From Dioszegia crocea (Eukaryota; Basidiomycota; Tremellomycetes; Tremellales; Bulleribasidiaceae), in the NCBI GenBank assembly GCA_001600615.1, contig BCKK01000003.1, positions 1,939,674-2,003,673 of the forward strand: a DNA stretch of 64,000 nt, in the 5' to 3' direction. A model generated the notes under the pieces. The model ran no database searches, was not told the origin of the DNA, and worked only from the letters and a program-made list of their open reading frames with translations. The position numbers and the translations under genes were made by a program. Of this stretch, positions 1 through 11,978 are shown one piece after another; positions within the stretch are counted from its first letter, which is position 1, and the number at the start of each line of letters is the position of its first letter.

Positions 1-693
1 CGGCGATCTTCCGCCGTTTCCACCGGTTCTTCGAGCGCTGGCATCGTTGTAGGATCGACAGGACCGAGGTGGGCTTCTGGAGAGAGTTGGTCGAGTGCAT
101 CTGGGGGGTGGAGGGGTTTGAAGATTCGACTGAGGTATCAGCGCATTGTAGAATAGGTCGAAAGATACGTACGTGGCGTCTTTCCCTGCGTTCTCGAGGA
201 TGATTCCAGCTCCGCCTGGGTGATTCTCTAGGAACTCCGTCACGTCGTACACTTTGCCCTGTCCCCGTCAGACGGGTTCCCCGTGCGTGACGTCGCGGCA
301 GACAGCAGACTTACATCTATAATGACCCAACAATCATCTGCGGAGGTATGTTTCTGTACCTCCTCATACGCAATCAATTTCTGGCCTGAGGCCTGTGTCG
401 TCTTGCTCGATCGGTGAGCTTGGGAATGAGAATCATCCTCTAATTGAACACGGCCGAGATACGTCGCAGTCTTCAATTGTCAGCTCACAATTTCTACGCG
501 AGGCGAGCAAACTTACAGCAGCTACAGCCGCGGCGATGCCCAGGGCCAGATATCGTGAGTTGGCACTACGCCTGAATGTGGCTGAGGAGCTTGTGTGGGC
601 TGTACGGATACTCAGTCCGGATCGAGCTCCCTGTGCTGTTCGGGGAAGAGCCCGAGTTGCGCCCAGAAGGCCAGAGGCGAATCGGACGGACAT
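1..693 (-). CDS. CYB2: Cytochrome b2 (FMN L-lactate dehydrogenase), 5' part, cut by window edge
   Basis: This is the N-terminal part of a flavocytochrome b2-type L-lactate:cytochrome c oxidoreductase of the mitochondrial intermembrane space. Exons read on the minus strand are 693-517, 470-315, 258-173 and 129 to beyond base 1. The protein opens with an Arg/Ser-rich presequence, then a hydrophobic segment ([12 protein letters not shown]), then a cytochrome b5 domain whose heme-ligand motif HPGG lies in exon 3 ([10 protein letters not shown]). Exon 4 reads [14 protein letters not shown] and HLGPVD, the linker seen just before the FMN domain in yeast Cyb2. The FMN barrel lies off the left edge. 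The ATG at 693 was chosen because it gives a continuous presequence plus anchor, as in intermembrane-space sorting signals. Other b5-fused FMN oxidases are possible, but the linker favours Cyb2. Confidence 0.88.
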
Positions 694-2343
694 GTGATGT
701 TTAATGGGGAGGTTCGGTGTCGGAGATTGCTATGTAGCGGTTTTCCAAGATCTTGACTGCTGTATGTGTCAGATCGAGAGCAGTCAGAAGTGCCGACAGA
801 CTGGATGTGGTCGGGAGATGATACAGCATGCAAAGTGGACCTCCCTGTCCAAGACTTGGTACTCCGGCAGGATCGGGCCGGAACTCCGGAGGTGGGGCTA
901 GAGGTGGACGCGTCGAGCCGACCAATCCAAGTCCACCTGATACCACATCATACCTCTGTAGTGCATGCTGGGCGTCAAGAGTTATGCACTATGCTTAGCT
1001 GGGTGTGATACCAGATACGAGAAACTGACTTGCCGATCGCTAACTTAGCTTTGGTACCGAGGCCAGCCGGGGCCGCTGATCCACATTCGCCAAACTTAGT
1101 ATCACCACTCATCTCGCCCTCGTTTCGAAAGAGAAGGCGATCGAAACTCAGTTGCTGATCAACTCACTTTTCCTGATAGCATGCTTGACCCTCAGAACCT
1201 AATCAGATGCTCACAGTCCGCCAGGCACAACGTGACGCCAGCTATACTCTCTCTGATGTTGGCAGTGAACCGATTTTTCAAGCTCAAAATCCATAGCACT
1301 CAATCCGATCACTTGTTTACGCGCTCGACCCCGCGCAGATATCGTGTGGCAGTAGATATTGACTGAACAGGGAGTGGATCCAGCACCTGCTCCATAGCCA
1401 CTTGACATTCTCACTGCTCCGGAAGTGATCTTCAATGAAGTCCAACATGGAAGCGATGGCGATCAAAATCTGCGGGTATAGGTTACATGTGGCGTGGTCC
1501 CCTAAGGGACATGGCGGGACTGCGTCAGACTGACTTGAAGTAGTGAGCTGGTCGTCCGGATCAAGCTACATGCATATTGTAGGTCTTCCGAGCAAGCTTA
1601 AGGTGATCTAGTAAGATGCTTCTTGGTGTCCGTTGAGGGATGCTGTGTCCCCAGGCTGACGACTGCTTGGGTCTAGTCAATACTCGGCTCCATCTGGGGA
1701 GCCGAAGAGGTCCGAGGGCCGAAACCGAAGAGACCGAAGGTGCATGAGGTGACTGACAGATCCGGAGATGCGAGATCCCCGTTTCAGATCTTGAATCGCT
1801 GCCGTAATTTCACACAAGCTGCAGATCTTCCAAACCCTGAATGGGGCTATTTTCCGCTCTGTGAATGTCAGCGTTACCACTCCCATGCCGCCTTCCAGTC
1901 CCTTCCCTCCCCGTTGTTTTGAATGGTCTGAGAAGGATGAGGCAGAAGAGTGGCTGGACTGGGGCTGGAGAAGGAAAGGGCGGCCGCGGTTGTATCTTGA
2001 CACCACCTTCCATACCTTTCTCTAATAGCCAAACCTTGCTCACCGATAAACTTGTAACGTCCCTCGCCCCACTCACCCCCTTAACCTTGTCACGCTCTCC
2101 GACTCTCCGGCATTCCCCTCCCCTCCCCCTCCTTTGGCACCGCGTCCGCGCCTCCACTTCTCCGAGCTGTGTGATCTATTTTCAGCGCTCTAATCCACAC
2201 AGGACAGGCTTCACATCTAGTGGAAGGCTATACAGGAGGGGACACGAGTTAGGGTCCTTTGGCTCTGTATCCGAGGCAAAGGCTGATCTGATGCTGTTGA
2301 AGACCCCTTTCAATCTTGCTCTCACCCTTTGCCATCACGCGCA
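694..2343. other. 1.65-kb intergenic region between divergent genes
   Basis: No supported gene. Short ORFs on both strands lack splice-linked extension or recognisable motifs. The last 300 bases before 2344 are strongly C/T-rich on the plus strand, as expected for the promoter and leader of the GT90 gene. The left part should hold the promoter of the cytochrome b2 gene. Confidence 0.5.
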
Positions 2344-4593
2344 ATGTCAACATGTACCAGCTCCAACACCACTCCCTACCTCACCGTAACCGATCAGATG
2401 TCGCGTGCAAGGTTTCCCCCCAACAATTCCCCAAGCACTCCCTCGCCCAGAGTCGCATTCTCTCCCCTCCTCGATAACACTATCAATCTTGAAGACGGGC
2501 CGTATGATGTCGATGATGAAGAGGAACATCGGCAAAGTAGCCAACGGTGGGCTATAATGTCAGCCATTCTACCCCGGCGGAAGAAGGGAGGGAAGAGGAC
2601 GCGGTATGGGCTGATACTGGGCGCCGGGGTGGGACTGATGATTCTGGTGTTTGTTCTAAGTCATCAATCGGGGCGTCATGGCTGGGAAAAGTGGGGGCTT
2701 GTCAGCGATATTGAGGGACTGATAGGTGGGGACTATTTGGAAGTGGGGGACTGGAGAGGGGTCAGCTCGCGCGTCAAGAAGATAGCGAGTAATGGTGCAT
2801 CTAGGGGAAAGGGATCAGCCAAGGGGAAGGGAAAGGGCAAAGGCAAGGGGAAAGGAACCGAGGTCGAGGTGGACGATGGACTATACCGCTTCAACCCTAC
2901 AACTCTGGTGGACAACAACGAGCCACACCCTATATCCGCAATAATCAACCAGGCGAATATCGCATGGGCGGAAAAAAGTGTCGCGTCAAAGTACGACACT
3001 CAAGGCGGCAGTGGTGGAGTATCGGCGGCGATATGGACGAGCGCCACCGAAGGGGTTTGAGAAGTGGTGGGCATATATATACAGTGAGTGTCTGGGTTGA
3101 TTGAGCTAAAACCAGACAAAACAATGTCCCATTGCCAGATGAGTACGATCAAATATCCCGCGATATCCACCTCTTCCACCCTCATTCCTCCTCCACTATC
3201 GCTGCCAAAATGAAGAAGGCTGCCAAGCTATCCGACACCTATATCATACGGAATACAGGAGGGAAGATCTCTGTTCAGCGTAATTTTGACCCGGCGAAAC
3301 ACCCAGGTGGAGAGCAGCGGATCGCGGCGCAGGTGGGGATGGTGGAAGATGTTGCAGAGTTTATTGGGGACTTCGAGGCGGTTTGGTCAGTGCATGATAC
3401 AGGGAGGCTGTTCACGAGTTGGAGCCAGAGGAGAGAGCTCGAGAGTGCGCTGAAGGAGGGATCTTGTGAGTGCTGTGGCCTGCACTGTAGACAAGGCTGA
3501 CTTCCAGATCTGGAAGAAGAGGAGATGGATGATCAATTCGGTTGGACGGCTCTGTGCCCCATGTCGACCAACTTTGGCGCTGCCCTCTTCCCCAAAACCG
3601 ACAAACAAACCCACGTCGATAAAACCTCCACTTCCAAATCATTCATCTCATCATTCCCCAAATCCATATCACTTTGCGACCATCCATCTCTCATCCCTAT
3701 CCACGGCGCGACTTCTGGGCCTTACCGTATCCCTTCTACCTCAGGCCACCTCCCTCTCTTCTCCTACTCGCGCACATCACTCCATTCGGACATCCTCGGT
3801 ATCCCTTATTCTCACCTCGTCAATCTCCCCCCAACAGCCTGGGAAGCCAAGACGAATGACAAGCTATTGTGGCGCGGAGGATTGACGGGTGGGCACTACG
3901 ATGCCAAAGTCAACTGGAAGGAAATACAGCGGTTTCGTCTACTCGACATCGCCAAGCGGACCGGTTCAACATCCATCCTCATCCCCAATTCCTCATCTGC
4001 CAAACTTGTCAAGACCACCTATACCGAGACGGCCGAACGGTACTTTGATATTGGCGCAACGGGCAAAGCGATCCAATGCGATAAACCAACTTGCGACCTC
4101 ATTGACGCGACATACGACTTTGCGCCGCGCATGTCACACGCCCAGGCCGCAGCGCACAAGTACGTGATGGATGTAGATGGGAATGCGTGGTCGGCGCGCT
4201 TCAAGGGTTTGCTATCGACAGGAACGGTGGTGTTGAAGAGTACAATGATGCCGGAGTGGTGGAATGATCGAGCTCAGGCATGGGTGCATTATGTACCGGT
4301 CGAGCTTGGGTTTGGGGATTTGTTGGATATTATGGCTTATGTGAGTGGGCAAGAGTCCCACTATATATGATCACAGCTAATATTCTTAGTTCACTGGAGA
4401 CCTTACTGGTCAAGGAGGAAACGATGCTGCCGCTGCTCGAATCGCCAGGGCTGGTCAAGCATGGACCAGAACACACTGGCGACAGGAAGATATGGTGGCT
4501 TATAGCTTTAGGCTGTATCTCGAATGGGCCAGAGTGTGGGGAGGGGGAGATAGGATGGCGGGGTATGTGTATGATGAGGCCGATGAGATTTAG
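2344..4593 (+). CDS. GT90 (CAP10-type) glycosyltransferase, with a frame lesion
   Basis: Type II membrane glycosyltransferase of the CAP10/GT90 family; these act in the Golgi on capsule or glycan synthesis and include xylosyl- and glucosyltransferases. Exons are about 2344-3083, 3116 or 3139-3465, 3508-4340 and 4390-4593. One transmembrane segment lies near residues 87-105 (LILGAGVGLMILVFVLS), followed by a Gly/Lys repeat stem. Family motifs follow in order: RRRYGRAPPKGFEKWW, PDEYDQISRDI, KLLWRGGLTGG, and MSHAQAAAHKYVMDVDGNAW. The frame is broken. After AWAEK the conserved VSRQSTTLK continues only if one A of the A6 run at 2972-2977 is skipped. At the next intron the 32-nt form (acceptor 3115) is one base out of phase, while acceptor 3138 restores phase but drops NNVPLP. 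Either sequence error or a decaying gene. The ATG at 2344 precedes the anchor. Confidence 0.8.
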
Positions 4594-4981
4594 GCCGGGG
4601 TCGGTGAGGGGGGATTAAGGGAATATTTTGGGCGAGATGGACAATATGCTTTTGGGTCAAAGGGGAGCTGTATAATAGGGTCGGCCATTACAGTTAGAGG
4701 GCAATACAATTAGAGCGTGAAAGCCAACATGAGATGCTATAGTCATAGATGTACAGGTCAAGTAAGGTCCAAGCGGTGAAAATGGCCTGGGTGCAAATTT
4801 GAACCTGAGCAAATCCGACGCGTCGTTCGTTGCAGTTCACCGTGTCATACATCACTCACCGTCAACTGTCTGACCACACAGGAAAGACACTCTTCCGCCC
4901 TATCCAATCACTCTGAACGGAGACTACCCGCACAGCAATCCTACCCTCGCCCCTAACAACCTCCCGACTGCCCAAACCACC
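4594..4981. other. Intergenic, no gene seen
   Basis: Spacer between the GT90 gene and the next plus-strand gene; only the C-rich leader before 4982 is notable. Confidence 0.5.
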
Positions 4982-6422
4982 ATGGCCGTAATCGAACAAA
5001 TAACCTCCCCTCCCTCCCCTCCCAATTCCGCCACCTCACCCTCTATTCGAGATCCCAAACCCGACCTCGTCGCTCTTTCAAGCAAAAAAGATGAGCTGTG
5101 GAGACAGGTGTGTAAGCGCTGGAGCCGGATGGCCCTGGGCCCATTTTGGGCGGAATAAGGAGGATGGGATGAGGAATGTGAGTGGATTGGTTTTCTTTGC
5201 TTTGGATGGGCTTGGGCTCAGAGTGACGGTTTCTACTTTGTGTGGCTGAGGGGCTGGAGGTCACGTTGATGTGCGTTATGGAGGGATTTGGGAGGACCCT
5301 TAAGTGGATGGGCATGTGTACATCGGTATGCAGAGATATAGGGGGGTATTCGAATTTCCCCCTTGGCTCGGCCGGCTGAACAAGGGCTTGCTGATGATCT
5401 TGGATGATCTCTCATTGGCTGGACGGGCTCCGTTGAGGAGAGTTCTCTACAGAATGAGTTCAGAGACAAGGAGGGCCAGGATCCCATCAACGCTCTCTAT
5501 ACCCCTCTGCTGACGCTTGCTTTCTGAGACCTCCTCCAAGGCCTTAAGCTGACATCTCAGTACTCGCAGGAGATCTGCGCAAGATGCGAGGATCCAGCAG
5601 CTGAAGGAGCGCGCTGGCAAGATACACTGAAAGAAATGGTACGTTCTCCCTCTTCCCCGGTGTACACTGTCGAATGATAAAGCCTGGCCTAAATCGTTCT
5701 TCTCGCCCGCCTGTCTCTTAGCTGATTTACCAGGAATCTCGAATCAATACCCAACGAGAAGCTCTATCTTCATCAGCCATAGCCGACACATCTCCACCCA
5801 AACCCTCTCACTCGGACGACACCCGAACAGCCACCGCCACAGCCAGACCTTCCATCTCCAACACACCGACCAAGCTGCCCGCACCCTCTCCTGCTGTCCT
5901 TCCCCAAGAATCCGGGGCATCGATCACTGGAACCATCGCTTATCCGCCCACACCTACTTCTGCGCCTATTCCCAGGGTATCAGATACGGATCTAAGAGAT
6001 ATTGTCGAGCCTGAACGAGCGAATAGATGGTATGTCTTTCCTCACCCCAATCAATCACCTCTTCACGGCCAACTTCCAATCATACAGATTGCATGCAGAA
6101 GGCAGCTGATATCACAAGGCTCATGAATCGTTATCGAGCCGGTACGACATCACCCCTTATCACCCAAATGCAAGTCTATCGGGACTATCAAAAGGCCTTT
6201 CCTACCCCCACCAACCCACCGAACAACTCAAATCCTACTCTGGCCGGATCGGAATTTGTCGCACTTGTACAGATTGTCTTTCCGTCCGTCTGGCTCGAAA
6301 CGGAGGGATATGCGTTTGGGGGTTTGGTGCAGGTTGAGCATAAAGATACGGCTGGTGGGCCCAAGACTGGTGCGGGGACGCCGACGCCGACGCCGTCGAA
6401 GACGAGATGGGCGACTTCCTGA
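4982..6422 (+). CDS. RFX-type winged-helix protein, Rsc9/ARID2-like (putative)
   Basis: Hand-spliced exons are 4982-5107, 5561-5638, 5734-6029 and 6119-6422, summing to 804 nt (267 aa). The last acceptor follows a GCTGATATCACAAG branch/acceptor string, and its choice fixes the frame. The N-terminal half is low-complexity (Ser/Thr/Pro, Ala/Thr). The C-terminal half reads NRWLMNRYRAGTTSPLITQM, then VYRDYQKAF, then LAGSEFVALVQIVFPSVW. This spacing of a tryptophan-leucine start, a tyrosine helix and a VFP motif resembles the RFX-type winged helix of Rsc9/ARID2 subunits of SWI/SNF-class remodellers. No ARID domain is visible, so this would be a short form. The first intron (453 nt) is unusually long here and could hide other exons. 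The function is inferred. Confidence 0.55.
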
Positions 6423-7018
6423 GATGCCGGAGGGGTAGATGGGGATAAAAGGAGTCAGGGAGTGTTTCGTAGTGGTGATAGCGTGGCTTGGTGAGTTTGA
6501 CGTGAGATATCTAGGAATACGCAGCTGACCGCCCTCAGAGCTGTCCGCATGTCAAGACAGTGGACCGTAACCCAAAGGATCTGACCAAGACTCGCCATCC
6601 AACAAGTGAGCTCTTTATCACCCGCTGTACGATGTGCATTGCCTGACCTTTGCAGTTCAAAAAGAGGCAGCCCTCGAAACAGCATTCGACCCCAATCGTG
6701 CTGCTTGGCCGTCCGCCAATACTACCGCAACGTGCTCTTCGGCGATGACATAACAGCGTATGTAGTTCTATTCGTATGGAGTCCATCAGCGATGTACAAC
6801 GATGTATCAGTACAAGATTCGCAAGAGATAGCCAACACTGGGATATGGTGCAGGGAGCAGTAAGGTGGGCCTAGGCGACAACAAGCCAGTCGCGGGATCC
6901 CGGGTGGTGATGTCATCGATCAAGCGTCTTTCAGTCATTTCCCAAGTCGTTCTATAATGAGTGCCATCCTCTGACAATACTGCAATATCCACTCTCTCTC
7001 ACCAGAACCAGATCTACA
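6423..7018. other. Intergenic stretch, a possible exon fragment only
   Basis: No firm gene. Around 6541-6757 a splice-like pair (acceptor CCCTCAG, donor GTGAGC, acceptor TTTGCAG) would join a short open stretch containing VKTVDRNPKDLTKTRHPT. I could not connect it to a start or to the upstream gene. Confidence 0.3.
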
Positions 7019-7797
7019 ATGTCGCCAGCCGAAGATACAATCACAGGGCACTGCGTCTGCAAGCAGTACACAGTGACAATACCCCGGCCGAGCGTGATGA
7101 ACCTATGTCGTGAGCTTCTCCCTATCTCGGACTGGGGTCGCAATGCTGATAGTCAGATTGTGTGGACTGCAGAAGATGGGCTGGATCAATGTGAGCTTTG
7201 AGTCTGCTCCTCGAGTCCCCACAGCGCTTGTGGCCAGAGTCATCTTTCGTCTCCACAGCCAGTGGCATTGCGCAGCCTTTCTGGATTTATCGGATATCGC
7301 TGTACCCGGGATGAGTCCGAGGGAGTTCAAATTGGGAGGTCGGAGATTCGTGCGAGCGGACAGAAACCCTTTAAAGTCAGATGTTGACTTACAAGGTATT
7401 CAGCGCACGTTCAAGCGCCAGAGGAGAAGGTCAAATTCGAAGGACCAACACCTCGAACGCACACCGTAAAGGGGGTAGACGGGATGGATATGACTAGAGC
7501 GTGGTGCGACACATGCGGAAGGTAGGCTTGTACCTCTTCTGGAGGATACGTATGATGTGATTGGGCTGACAGGCACAGCGGACTATACATCATGCCGGAA
7601 GGCACAGGTGGACCTTCGTTCTTCAAAGCGGGTGAGTTGCTTGTTTCTGAGATAAGGCAATTGCTGATACTTCAGGTCTGTTCAATCCTGGGGACGTACC
7701 TAAGCCGACCATGGAGACGTTCACAAAGGATATGGAGAGCTGGGAGAGCGTAGCACACGGCGTCAAGCCGTTTGAGAAGAATGGGAATTTGATATGA
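7019..7797 (+). CDS. GFA-fold (glutathione-dependent formaldehyde-activating/CENP-V-like) protein
   Basis: Small Mss4-like zinc-binding protein of the GFA/CENP-V family. Six exons (7019-7109, 7157-7190, 7259-7338, 7404-7521, 7579-7631, 7676-7797) sum to 498 nt, 165 aa. The zinc ligands of this fold are visible: an N-terminal GHCVCKQYTV, then HCVDCRRWAGS after splicing, then WCDTCGR. The C-terminal block LYIMPEGTGGPSFFKAGLF and the GDVPKPTMETFTK strand are typical of fungal GFA proteins. Some members help remove formaldehyde through glutathione adducts, but most fungal copies have unknown substrates, so the reaction should not be assumed. The third intron (donor GTCGGA at 7339) is the least certain junction. 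Confidence 0.8.
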
Positions 7798-8093
7798 GCG
7801 ATTTGCGTATTTATTGGGAGGTTTGAGCTTTAGTGAAGATATATTCAGTCCAGTTCAGACCATGTATCCCTTGCGCCGTGATCAAGTGCTCTTCTACTCC
7901 CTATCCTAGATACCTTGGGAGGTTACCTTGTTGACTGGCGGTTTTACCTTGCAGTACCCCACCCCACCTCCCCACCCAGATCCGGGCACGATGTACGCAC
8001 GGATCAGATTCCGAAACGGGCCGGGGTGCCACTTTTTTCTTCCAACGTTCCTCCAGTGCAACATCAACACCATATCAGTACAAGTACACCAAA

Positions 8094-10359
8094 ATGGCAG
8101 ACACCACCACCAAATCTTCGGCGCCCATCGGTGAGTGAGAAGAGGAGCTGCTCGGGAAATTTTGACCGGTACTGATCTGAGCCTAGCGTTGCTATCCGTT
8201 TACGACAAGGATGGTCTTTTGCCTTTCGCCAAGGGGCTCAAAGAGCTCGGGTTCAGGTTGTTGGGTAGTGGAGGTACGGCTAAGATGATCCGGGAGTCTG
8301 GTATTGAGATTGAGTGAGTTTAGATATCTTAGAAGGCGTAGGAGAGCATAAGCTGACCTGATAGGGACGTATCGTCAATCACCAATGCGCCCGAAATGCT
8401 CGGTGGACGAGTCAAGACTCTGCACCCTGCAGTGCACGGTGGTATGTCTATTTACTCTCTGCGTAGGTGCGTGCTGACAGTCCAGGTATCCTCTCTCGCG
8501 ATATCCCCTCCGACCTCGCAGACCTAGCCACCAACTCCATCTCCCCCATCACTCTCGTCGTCTGCAATCTCTACCCTTTCGTCCTCCAGACCGCCAAGCC
8601 CGACTGCACCCTCTCGTCAGCAATCGAGGAGATCGATATTGGAGGTGTAACCCTTCTGCGCGCCGCAGCCAAGAATCACGCTCGCGTATCCATCATTTCA
8701 TCACCCTCGGACTACACTTCCATCCTAGACGAATGGCGCACCAAGGGTGAGGTTTCAGATGAGACCAAGCGCGGTTTGGCACTCAAGGCGTTTGAGAGCA
8801 CAAAGAGTTACGATGAGGCGATTGCGGATTACTTCAGGAAAATGTACGCTTCGCCTGATAGTCAGAAGGATATGGGTGCGGCTGCTGGTGTGGGCTATCA
8901 GCGATTGGGTTTGAGGTATGGTGCCAACCCTCACCAGAAGCCTGCGCAGGCTTTTGTTGAGAATGGGGAAATGCCAGTTACAGGTGAGTCGTGCTTTCTT
9001 TGCCCAGCCTTTGTGCCCGATAATCCCTCCGCTGTATTGTGACGCTGGCCGGGATGTAGCTGACCCTTTCAGTCCTTTCTGGTTCTCCAGGATACATCAA
9101 CCTTCTCGACGCCCTCAACTCCTGGGCACTAGTCAAGGAGCTCTCCGCTGCCCTCGGCCTCCCCGCCGCCGCCTCCTTCAAGCACGTCTCACCTGCAGGT
9201 GCTGCTGTCGGTCTGGAGCTAGACGAGCGGGAAAAGAAGGTGTTTGGCGTCGAGGATCTGAAGGATCTGTCTCCCCTGGCGTGTGCTTACGCCCGAGCTC
9301 GAGGTTAGTCTGCTTTTCTTCTCGACCGAAGTGGATACTGATGAGCCAGGAGCCGACCGGATGTCATCCTTCGGGGACTTCATTGCCCTCTCTCACACTG
9401 TCGACACCCCCACCGCCAAGATTATCTCGAGAGAAGTTTCGGACGGTGTCATTGCGCCAGGATACGAGCCTGAGGCGTTGGAGATCCTGCGTAAGAAGAA
9501 GGGCGGGAAGTACTGCGTCTTGCAGGTGAGCTATGGATGGCACACGTACCGTGAGCTTTAGCTGATGATCTAGATGGACCCTGAGTACGAACCTCCCTTG
9601 GTGGAGACTCGCCAGGTGTACGGTATCTCCATGCAGCAACGTCGAAACGACTGCAAGATTGATGCGTCACTATTTGAGAATGTCGTCACCAAGAACAAAG
9701 ATGTAAGCTATGGGGTCCACCACAGCTTCGGCGGAAAGAGCTGACATCTTAGCTCCCCAAACAAGCCATTATCGACTTAACAGTCGCCACTCTCGCACTC
9801 AAATACACTCAGTCCAACTCCGTCTGCTACGCCTTGAACGGTACCGTCATCGGTCTCGGCGCAGGCCAGCAATCCCGAATCCACTGCACCCGTCTTGCCG
9901 GCGACAAAGCCGATAACTGGTGGTTGCGACACCACCCGCGCGTCCTCTCTCTCCCCTTCAAAAAGGGTACCAAGCGAGCCGACAAAGCAAATGCTATCGA
10001 CCTTTTTGTCACTTCTCAAGCGTACGCCGCTGAAGGTGGTGAACGGGCACAATGGGAGAGTCTATTTGACGAGACGCCGAAAGAGTTGACGGCGGAGGAG
10101 AAGAAGGAGCACATGGGTCAATTGAAGGGTGTTGTATGCTCGAGCGATGCCTTCTTCCCTTTCCCTGATAATGTCCACAGGGCACACAAGAGTGGGGCGA
10201 CATACCTTGCTGCTCCTGGTGGAAGTATCATGGATGCGGAATGTATCAAGGCGGCCGATGAGTTCGGGATGGTCTTCTGCCATACTACTTTGCGCTTGGT
10301 GAGTTCTTTGAGCCGGGACCCTGGATGGCTTGATGCTGATACTTTAGTTCCACCACTAG
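8094..10359 (+). CDS. ADE16: Bifunctional AICAR transformylase / IMP cyclohydrolase
   Basis: Catalyses the last two steps of de novo IMP synthesis (PurH/ATIC; yeast Ade16/Ade17), a cytosolic enzyme. Nine exons (8094-8130, 8187-8313, 8365-8441, 8486-8983, 9091-9303, 9350-9525, 9574-9702, 9753-10298, 10348-10359) sum to 1815 nt, 604 aa, close to the family length of about 590. The cyclohydrolase part carries [35 protein letters not shown] and CNLYPF. The transformylase part carries [18 protein letters not shown], the catalytic KHVSPAGAA and [13 protein letters not shown]. The last 12-nt exon encodes only FHH and the stop, matching the conserved RLFHH end of the family. The first exon is only 37 nt. 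Confidence 0.97.
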
Positions 10360-10655
10360 ATGTAGAAGACTGGAAGTTGAAAAAGATGGTTAGGGGGAGA
10401 GTTGTGAATAGAATGCGTAATTCGTTTTGGGAAGAATGTATATATGGGCGATGGAGCGTCGGCTCATCATGTGCCACCGACATGCTACTGACCGGATTCA
10501 ACGATCGACTAATGCCGCTGAATCGAGACTGACGGCTTGGACAAGACGCGCGGATTGACACATCTACTGATGATCATGCAAATGCATGATGCTAATGACG
10601 CCAAAAGCCGCTCTATGCTACATTGGTAATTCCTTATCATAGCCGATGTCGTAAA

Positions 10656-11978
10656 CTAGTATGCCGCTCCTCCATTAACGTGGAAGCACTGATCATGTCA
10701 GCTCGTCCCTCAATCCAGAAGGAAGCAAAACTTACCTGGCCTGTGAAATACGAGCTGTCTACACTGGCGAGGAAGACAAAGGCAGTGGCGACTTCGGCAG
10801 GCTGTCCAGCTCGGCCGATTGGTGCTGGGTGGTTAGCATCGTGTCTCCATGCTTGCCGCTGGGCAGGGCTGATTGACTCACTAGATGGACCGAACTCCTC
10901 TAGCGACTCTTTGGTCATGGTGGCCAAGACCAGAGGGGTCCAGATGGGACCAGGGCAGACGGCGCTGAGCATCAGCATGAAGCTGGCTAATTATGTGAAG
11001 CTACGGAAAGTCACACTCACTTGACTCGGATACCCTTCTCCTGGACAATCTGGTTGGAAAGACCTCTTGTGAATGCAACAATAGCACCCTTGGTAGCCGT
11101 GTAGTCGAGCAGCTGCTAAGTGAGCTTTCGAGTCTGACATGCCTGGCTGTGGAACACACCTTAGGGTGACCCTTGAACGGGTTGATACTGGCACAGTTGA
11201 TAATGGACCCTCCCCATGGCATGATAGGAACGAGATTCTTGGTGAGGTAGAAGAATGAGTGAATGTTGACGTCAAAGACATGCCTCCACTGCTCTGATTC
11301 AAGGTCGGCAATGTTCGGGACTTCAGTTTGGGTAGCGTGGTTGTTGACTCTGCCCAAGTCAGCTTAGTACCCCTTTGAGTCAGTAAAAGACATACAAAAC
11401 GTGCAACTCTCCCTTACTCCACTTCTTGACTTCCTCAACCATCTCGAGACACGCCTCCTCTGTCCTCAGATCCTTGGCGTAAAGGTGAACTTCAGCCTTA
11501 GGCGCGACTTTAGCAATGTATGCTTTGGTCGAATCGGCGTCTTCCTGCTCGTTGGGGTGGTAATGAATGAGCACTGAGGCTCCCTCGAGTGCACTAAAGC
11601 ATCAGCTATAGCTCCCGAATCGAGCGAATAGACTTACTACAAGATGGAGATTGCTCGTCCGATCCCACTGTCACCACCAGTAACTACAGCTCGTTTACCC
11701 TCGAGCTTGCCGGCAGGCTTGTACTTGGTACCATCAGCCATGACATCGTCGAACGGAGCAGGGTCCATAGGCCCCTGTTTCCCAGGAAGATCCTCCTGTC
11801 GCTGGTTGGCGATCTGGGGAGGAAGGTAGGAAGGGCGGTATTGCTCTGGAATGGAAGAAGGGGGAGACATTTTGGTTTGGACTTGTCTGGTTGAGAGGTA
11901 GAGGGTAGATGAGAGTTTACGATGTTGCAGAGAGGCGGAAAGAAAAGTTTGGAATCGCTGGAATCGCTGGAATCGCAT
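10656..11978 (-). CDS. NAD(P)-dependent short-chain dehydrogenase, YghA/GSP39-like
   Basis: Classical short-chain dehydrogenase/reductase of the large YghA/YhdF-type clade. Seven exons (11978-11638, 11593-11396, 11349-11160, 11112-11021, 10964-10882, 10824-10736, 10688-10656) sum to 1026 nt. Visible motifs are the cofactor site VVTGGDSGIGRA, the VNNHA strand, an SINPFKG loop, catalytic DYTATKGA, and the CPGPIWTPL loop. The last exon encodes only CFHVNGGAAY, the conserved end. Two starts are possible. The ATG at 11978 adds an Arg/Ser-rich leader with three RFQ repeats that looks like a mitochondrial presequence. The ATG at 11870 (context CAAAATG, MSPPSS) gives the usual cytosolic length of about 305 aa. 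Alternative starts could give dual targeting. Substrate unknown. Confidence 0.9.
11951..11978. repeat. Three copies of a 9-bp unit (GGAATCGCT) at the upstream start codon
   Basis: On the plus strand GAATCGCTG is repeated three times directly at the upstream ATG of the dehydrogenase, encoding RFQ three times. Copy-number change here would alter the leader without shifting frame. Confidence 0.8.

Noticed and set aside
704..1435. Several open frames on both strands upstream of the cytochrome b2 gene
   Set aside because: Short, without motifs or splice-linked neighbours; best read as non-coding promoter DNA.
6119..6422. Frameshift in the RFX-type gene
   Set aside because: An apparent stop appeared with acceptors at 6087 or 6098, but the acceptor at 6118 after a GCTGAT branch restores the frame, so no lesion is needed.
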